The notes under the pieces are model-generated. The model was not told the origin of the DNA, did no database searches, and worked only from the letters and a program-made list of their open reading frames with translations. This document shows, one piece after another, positions 59,480-64,000 of a stretch of DNA of 64,000 nucleotides. Both the position numbers and the translations under genes were made by a program. Source of the DNA: Eutreptiella sp. 'Long Island Sound 2002' (taxonomy: Eukaryota > Euglenozoa > Euglenophyceae > Eutreptiales > Eutreptiaceae); assembly GCA_964036045.1 (NCBI GenBank), contig OZ038381.1, positions 143,291,596 through 143,355,595 on the forward strand. Direction: 5' to 3'. How positions within the stretch are numbered: the first letter of the stretch is position 1; the number at the start of each line of letters is the position of its first letter.

Positions 59480-60740
59480 AACAAGTCACACAAAGGTTAG
59501 AAAGGCGCTAAGGGGAATCTTGGCTCCCACTGTTGGCTGTTCCCGATCTCGTAGGGGGTTTGGGGATGGTGAAATCCGGTGCAGGCAACCTTCACCATGG
59601 TCTCTGCGGGGTACCTGGAGGCCACATTGACATGGGCTAGCATTGTCGTCCAATTGTCGGGGAGGACAATTTCCACAGCGGCCCCCCGCCCGCTTGCTGT
59701 GACAGCAACAGTCCTACTGTCGAACCCACCACGCACAGCTCACCCTGGCGGCCTCTGCCTGTTGCCGCCATTCCCGGGGAGCACCAAAGAGGTCCTACAA
59801 GCCCCCCCCCCCCTCCGTCTCCACCCCCTGATGTCGCTGCTGCTGTTGCTGCTGTTGCATTGGTCCCTTTGGTCTGTGTGCCTCCAGCTCCTTCGCCCGG
59901 TCCCTGTCCTTTTGCGCCGCCTGCGCCGCATCCCGGGCCCGCTGCGCTTCCTACTAATAACCCTGCTGCTTCCCCCGTAGCTGCAGGACCCCCCCCCCAC
60001 TGGCACAGCCCGCTGCTGCCACTACGGCTGAGCGTGCTGCTGCTGCAGCAAATCTGCCACTTGGGCAGAGGGGTGACAGCGGGGACAATGGGGAGTGGGG
60101 TGGGGGGGCTCGTCCTTTGGGCCTTGCGGGGCGCCCCCATCCCCGTAACCTTGGACCCCCTAGAACCCGCAGTGCGGCGCGAGCGGGCTTCGTCGTCCCC
60201 CCTACTGTTGTCGTCCCCCGCCACCTCCCCCACCCCCAACTCCCCCGAGTGCACCCGGGTCCCCCCGTGCGCATGGGAGCGCGTCATGAGCCATGCATGG
60301 TCCATGTGCGCCTCCATGCGCCCCCCCTTCCCCCTCACCCAGGTGATCGGCATCACCCCGTGCCGATCCAATTGTCCGGCAGCCACCCCCTACCTCCCCT
60401 AGAACCGCTGTCTCCGGTATCCAATGCCCCCCACCGCAACCGGTAGGCGTACGGCGCCACAAGCTGCTCCCCATCCTTCAGCTGCACCCCCGCCATGTCG
60501 ACGGCGCAGTGGAACGAAATGTGGAAGGCGGGGGTCTCTCCCCCACCCACTACTCCACATCGACCTCCCAGGTTGCCACCAAGAACTCGATCCTAGCCCG
60601 CTTCCCGCCCGGAAGCTCTGGCCTCCACGCAAACGGAGGCTGGACGCGCAGCACGCTCAGCGGTATGATGGGGGGGGGCGTGGGGCGAGTAACCGGTTGC
60701 CCCGGTCTGCGCGTTGGGCTCAAGCTCTAATTAAACACTA
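59480..60740 (-). pseudogene. Decayed copy B of the unknown dispersed gene family
   Basis: Same order and strand as 42436-43915. From high to low coordinates: a segment reading RARIEFLVATWEVDVE (near 60575); one reading QLVAPYAYRLRWGALDTG (near 60440); MEAHMDHAWLMTRSHAHG (near 60300); and a coiled-coil-like EAQRARDAAQAAQKDRDRAK (near 59930) ending in a run of six Gln encoded by CTG/TTG repeats (59835-59860). The signal moves between frames, and stops interrupt the coil. A 249-codon frame (59637-60386) crosses several of these segments but is not the native frame throughout. Function unknown. Confidence 0.6.
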
Positions 60741-61300
60741 TCCAAAGGCCATTTGACTAGTGACTAGTAACTTGTTTATTTTGGTGAAAATTTGTTGTTT
60801 TTTTACCGTTTTTTTAAACAAATTGTTTGCAAAAATGATCATTCTGCAGCTGCTTGCCTCCTTATACCCATTCCTTTCATGGCAGGTTCATAGGACACAA
60901 CTTTGTTCCATGTGGCTGGTACCATTGAGGTCTATATAATTCTGTACTACATGTTTAGATATGTTTGTATGCCTTCAACTTTGGCACAAAACAAATCCCA
61001 TGCTGTTTATTTTTGATGTTCCCAATCCTTGTTTATTTATGGGACCTTCATTCAAATGTTTAATTTTGGGACCTTCATTCAAATGTTTATTTTTGGGACC
61101 TTCATTCAACTGAAATGATTTTTCCGCTGTGTTTGGTGTTTTTTTTTCCCCGCTGTTTGCGCCGACATCTGAATAATAATATTGGCTCATCCCTTCCTGT
61201 AATCCATACCCTGCACATGAAACAAGAGCACAACATAAACATGCGGAACATCTTTGTATTTGTTTATGTGCGCGGGCTCCACTGCCCCACTGCGGTTGCT
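60741..61300. other. AT-rich spacer with a small tandem repeat
   Basis: No gene supported. It contains T-runs and the 27-bp repeat listed separately. Confidence 0.5.
61035..61110. repeat. 27-bp tandem repeat, 3 copies
   Basis: GGGACCTTCATTCAA begins at 61041, 61068 and 61095, a period of exactly 27 bp. It gives a 9-residue repeat (LNEGPKNKH) in a minus-strand frame. The frame is otherwise unremarkable. Confidence 0.9.
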
Positions 61301-61521
61301 TTAGAAGTCCGGTGGCCACTCACTCCCCTCCCGCTCCCTGACAGCCCTGCTGTCGTGCTCCTGCCCGTGGCAGAAGCGCCTCTCCCCCTCACCCTCCTCT
61401 TCCTCCTGCCCCTCCTCCCCTTCACCACCCTCGTCCCTCTCGTCCTCCTCCTCGTCTTGTTCGTCATCGTCCACATTGATAACGTTGTCCTCTGGCGCCA
61501 CGCATTGACTCGCCGGGGGGC
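61301..61521 (-). CDS. Exon 3 of a three-exon gene: acidic C-terminal tail
   Basis: The acceptor is excellent (CTTTGCTTCTCAG at 61522 upward) and the stop codon is at 61301. The encoded 73 residues begin PPASQCVAPED, pass through NVINVDDDEQDEEEDERDEG and a long Glu/Gly stretch, and end SEWPPDF. VINVDDD resembles a SUMO-interaction motif (hydrophobic core followed by acids), an inference. It joins exon 2 in phase 1 (G + GC). Long acidic tails are common in nuclear proteins that contact chromatin or basic partners. Confidence 0.6.
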
Positions 61522-61625
61522 CTGAGAAGCAAAGGCAGACCCACAGTCCCGGGATGTGCAGCAGCATATTGCATACTAGAGATGCTGCACACTACTGACA
61601 CTGCTGCACACATACGCAAACAAAC

Positions 61626-61778
61626 CTGCAGGCTCCGCCGCCTTGTGATTATCATCGCAGTCCTCCAGATGGTACGCCAGCATCTGCTCATAACATTCTT
61701 GGTGTCCACAGGGAGGTGGCTCCATGAGCTTCACCAACTCCTTGTTCCGAAAATGCGGTGGGATCCTTCGGAGTTTCC
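61626..61778 (-). CDS. Exon 2 of a three-exon gene
   Basis: 153 bp, bounded by a strong acceptor (CGTTTTGCTCTTTGCAG before 61778) and a CAG|GTTTGT donor at 61625. Both ends are phase 1, consistent with its neighbours. It encodes KLRRIPPHFRNKELVKLMEP, then a Cys/His-containing segment (PPCGHQECYEQMLAYHLEDC) and DDNHKAAEPA. CGHQEC...H...C could bind a metal, but the spacing matches no family I know. Confidence 0.6.
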
Positions 61779-61805
61779 CTGCAAAGAGCAAAACGGGCAG
61801 GAATG

Positions 61806-62031
61806 CACTGTACTGTACTGTACTGTACTGTACTGCACTATATTGTACTGTACTGTACTGTACTGTACTGTACTGTACCGTACTGTACTGTACTGTACTG
61901 TCCTGTCTTGTACTGTACTGTACTGTACTGTACTGTGGTGTACTGTACTGTTCTGTACTGTACTGTACTGTACTATACTGTACTGTACTGTACTATACTG
62001 TACTGTTCTGTAGTGTACTGTACTGTACTGT
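61806..62031. repeat. (TGTAC)n pentanucleotide array, ~45 units
   Basis: Period 5, unit TACTG/TGTAC, with scattered single-base variants. It lies in the intron between exons 1 and 2 of the minus-strand gene and abuts the 3' end of exon 1. Each unit contains the self-complementary GTAC. Plus-strand frames through it give VLYCT repeats and are not genes. Confidence 0.97.
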
Positions 62032-62238
62032 TGGGATTGTTAGGAAATTCATCAAGTAGTAGAGCTGAGGCGGGAAGTAGACGGGATTGGCGTCGTGCTT
62101 CAAGTGCAGGATGTCCCGGATGTGGCGGCTGTAGATGTGCCGCCGGCAGATGGTGATGAAGGCGTCTTGGTTCTCGACGCCAATGTCGGGGCGGAGGCGC
62201 AGCAGCGCATCCCGTGGCGCGTCCTGTGTGTCACTCAT
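62032..62238 (-). CDS. Exon 1 of a three-exon gene
   Basis: Starts at ATG 62238 (MSDTQDAPRDALLRLRPDIG) and encodes about 66 residues, including NQDAFITICRRHIYSRHIRD and NPVYFPPQLYYLMNFL. The sequence is GC-rich at third codon positions, unlike the adjacent intron, which supports real coding. The donor is not clear: phase 1 is needed, and the nearest suitable GT is inside the first units of the (TGTAC)n array. So the array may have grown into or replaced the original donor. I do not recognise the family. The product would be roughly 190 residues, helical and basic at the start, very acidic at the end, and probably nuclear. Confidence 0.55.
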
Positions 62239-62306
62239 TGCAAAAACTAACGTAATTCAAACACATGGACAGATTGATTGCTGGCCTTTTGGATACCCTT
62301 ACCATA

Positions 62307-62313
62307 CCTTACC
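62307..62313 (-). other. Strong splice donor just after the zinc-finger stop
   Basis: GATCAATGAG|GTAAGG on the minus strand, 31 bp after the TAA of the zinc-finger frame. An intron this close after a stop is unusual, so the native exon may have used another frame or the stop is recent. Confidence 0.5.
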
Positions 62314-62343
62314 TCATTGATCAGGTTTGGTCCAGACCAAGAA

Positions 62344-63093
62344 TTACTGTCTGGACCCACAGGGGTTCAAATCAACACTGAAATGACCAGCGCGGCGCAC
62401 AATCCTGTACACGGTCCTGAATAGGGCCAGGATGCCCTGTAGCACATGAGGGGGCAAGGTTTTAATGACCGACGTCACCCGACCACCTGATTGCCACAAG
62501 GCCAAGGACACAGCGTGTGAGCCCGACCGCTGGTGATGCTTAAGGGTGCACAACATGAAGTTTGAAGTACCTTGCACGAACGGAACAGAGTGGCCAAGTT
62601 GAGGGTACTGTTCACATGCAATGCACCACATCTTGTCTGTAGTAGCCTCATACCTTAGCCAAGACCGGGTAAGAAGCCACTCCCTTCTGAACTGCGGTTT
62701 CTTGGGGGAGGGGGGGTCAGACGGCCGGCACCTCTCAACACAGGAGGTGCAAATACCATCTGTGGTGCACCCTGGACACACGCGGAAATGACACGTGTGG
62801 CATTCCACATCAGGCGTGGACACTTCCTGTCCATAGGCACGGCTGGTGCACGAGAAGCTATGCACGGTTGATCCAACCATGGTCATGCACGCCTCATCAA
62901 CCACCTTGTGGCACCTCTGATAAGAATACTTGGTGCCACAAATGTTTGCACCACAAGATGCACACCTTACCGGAACAAGAAGAAAAGGACTTAGGGAGGG
63001 GGTGGCACGTGAGGACGACGGAGGTGGGGCAGCCGATGCGCGTGAACTAGACGCCGGCTTCTTGAGGGTAGGCCCAGCCATCGCGCGTGCCAT
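62344..63093 (-). CDS. Cys-rich, TTF-type zinc-finger protein (hAT transposon-like)
   Basis: 249 residues; the start ATG at 63093 follows an in-frame TAG. Residues 1-40 are a Ser/Ala/Pro-rich tail. Residues 44-122 hold 13 cysteines (C44, 47, 52, 61, 69, 82, 98, 101, 106, 109, 115, 118, 122) in CxxC pairs, a probable multi-zinc module that I cannot name. Residues 135-200 match the TTF-type zinc finger found at the N-terminus of hAT-family and ZNF862-like proteins: FRREWLLTRSWLRYE, then C157-x2-C160, then GTSNFMLCTLKHH with H186/H187 and H193. Residues 220-240 (LFRTVYRIVRRAGHF) fit the helix that follows in that family. The rest of the transposase (ribonuclease-H-like fold, hAT dimerisation) is missing. 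A perfect GAG|GTAAGG donor lies at 62312, just after the stop. So the frame may originally have continued through an intron, and the present stop may be a truncation. Confidence 0.6.
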   Translation of the reverse strand: MARAMAGPTLKKPASSSRASAAPPPSSSRATPSLSPFLLVPVRCASCGANICGTKYSYQRCHKVVDEACMTMVGSTVHSFSCTSRAYGQEVSTPDVECHTCHFRVCPGCTTDGICTSCVERCRPSDPPSPKKPQFRREWLLTRSWLRYEATTDKMWCIACEQYPQLGHSVPFVQGTSNFMLCTLKHHQRSGSHAVSLALWQSGGRVTSVIKTLPPHVLQGILALFRTVYRIVRRAGHFSVDLNPCGSRQ

Positions 63094-63550
63094 CCGACTT
63101 GGCGGCGCGCATGACTTGGGTGTGGGCTAACTTCGTCAATGACCCACCGTCGGGGGAGTGTAGGTACCGGAGGGCAGCCGCGGCATTGCCGAAATGCATC
63201 CAATCGGCACCCTCGCGAGCGACCGGACCGAGTCGGCGCATCCATACATCACCACCCATCCCGAGATGCGAGATAGGAAAAGAGGGTGTGAAGGGTGAAC
63301 AAACAAGAAGACGAGAGATGATAATTCTTCTGGCACAATGGACAAACATAGGAAACAGCAAAGTTCAGGCTTTGTCTATCTATTTATGGTAATGCGCACG
63401 GACATGCGGTGAATTAGAAGTGAGAACTTTGTTTATTTTGTGTTGAAGCTTGTTGTTCTAATGTGGATGTACAAATGCAATCCGTCACAAAGTGTCAAGA
63501 GGCACATTTCCCTAACCTCTTTGTCGTAAGCGAACGAGATGGCGTTTATG
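63094..63550. other. Possible leader region of the zinc-finger gene
   Basis: A minus-strand frame at 63047-63361 contains VWMRRLGPVAREGADWMHFG and LRYLHSPDGGSLTKLAHTQ, coding-like but in a different frame from the zinc-finger ORF it overlaps. It could be an upstream exon. Beyond 63361 I see nothing. Confidence 0.3.
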
Positions 63551-63553
63551 ATT

Positions 63554-63747
63554 ATTTAAATTTAAATGACACCTACCGGAAATGACAACTTGCAAGCAAA
63601 TGGCACAACAAGGCAACCCAAAACCTTCCCCGATGCATGCAACAATATGTGAAAACACCAATAAACATCAATAAACATCAATAAACAGCGATTCTCGCCC
63701 CAAAACGGGCTTTTTTTGAAAAATAAACGCGTAAACGCGTTTATTTT
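63554..63747. other. AT-rich palindromes and a 12-bp hairpin
   Basis: ATTTAAATTTAAAT (63554-63567) is a 14-bp palindrome. AAAATAAACGCG (63720-63731) and CGCGTTTATTTT (63736-63747) are perfect 12-bp arms around TAAA. Between them, at 63659-63690, ATAAACATCA repeats with a 10-bp period (about three copies). Confidence 0.85.
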
Positions 63748-63789
63748 GAATTTGACTAGCGACTTGAATAGCAGTTAATTAGAGCCTGG

Positions 63790-63990
63790 TTGGGCTACGC
63801 CACGACCGCCGTGTGGGAAGGTGGCGGGGCAGCTGGGGCAGCGTGAGAGGCGCAGACATCCCGAGCGGTGCTCGAGGAACCGTCCTGTGGGGGAGGAGGA
63901 AAATGGACGCGACCCGCTGTCCCACTGGGCCCAAGGGCAGGGCCGCATTGCGGCTGCGTACAACGTAGCGCACGGGGGTCACGCTCCCAT
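63790..63990 (-). pseudogene. Partial copy C of the unknown dispersed gene family
   Basis: A minus-strand frame reads VHFPPPPQDGSSSTARDVCA near 63870. This aligns with IHFSPQVDLPSSSAQEVFAA near 43890, upstream of copy A's main conserved region, and GAGCGGTGCTCGA...GGTCC-type nucleotide similarity supports it. It is cut by the window end, so most of the copy would lie outside. Confidence 0.45.
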
Positions 63991-64000
63991 CAGTTTCACA

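Noticed and set aside
61582-62156. Plus-strand ORFs rich in VLYCT repeats
   Set aside because: Translation of the (TGTAC)n array.
63690-63720. Bacterial-type intrinsic terminator (GCCCC-AAAA-CGGGC plus T-run)
   Set aside because: Weak stem, and the sequence is eukaryotic. No transcript is known to end here.

Overview
This is eukaryotic nuclear DNA from a large, repeat-dense genome. The coding pieces are separated by introns with ordinary GTAAGT-type donors and pyrimidine-tract/CAG acceptors. There is no operon structure, and most of the sequence is tandem repeat or decayed gene. A TTF-type (hAT-like) zinc-finger protein, a Gag-type zinc knuckle and several decayed gene families suggest a plant-lineage genome; a streptophyte alga such as Chara is my guess, at low confidence.

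Layout. (1) 1-2600 is a field of dispersed and inverted repeats built around the perfect 16-bp palindrome GGCCGAAATTTCGGCC, with one possible Myb/SANT-like ORF inside. (2) 2785-41440 is one uninterrupted satellite array of about 38.65 kb (roughly 1,200 copies of a 32-bp monomer), all in one orientation. Several long blocks in it are duplicated at offsets of 0.5 to 3.5 kb, and the offsets change in whole-monomer steps. The many minus-strand reading frames in the array are artefacts of its 32-bp periodicity. (3) 41441-64000 is a graveyard of coding fragments, mostly on the minus strand. Many lie in frames with no start codon, and they are broken by stops and frameshifts, often at poly-C/poly-G tracts. 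The main ones are a gene fragment cut off by the satellite edge (41441-42074); three copies of an unknown family (42436-43915, 59480-60740, 63790-63990); a long decayed gene at 45312-47953 with a membrane-segment exon upstream; a Gag-like fragment (48676-49225); plus-strand remains at 51134-51750; and further minus-strand remains near 53, 56 and 58.7 kb. (4) The best-preserved genes are at 61301-63093 on the minus strand: a three-exon gene with a very acidic C-terminus and a cysteine-rich TTF zinc-finger protein. A 5-bp (TGTAC)n array lies in the first intron of the three-exon gene.

I see no tRNA, rRNA or CRISPR array. The most unusual object is the 38.65-kb 32-bp satellite, whose internal duplications record growth and loss by single monomers. 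The second is the palindrome field beside it. I did not find a set of genes forming a recognisable multi-gene pathway.
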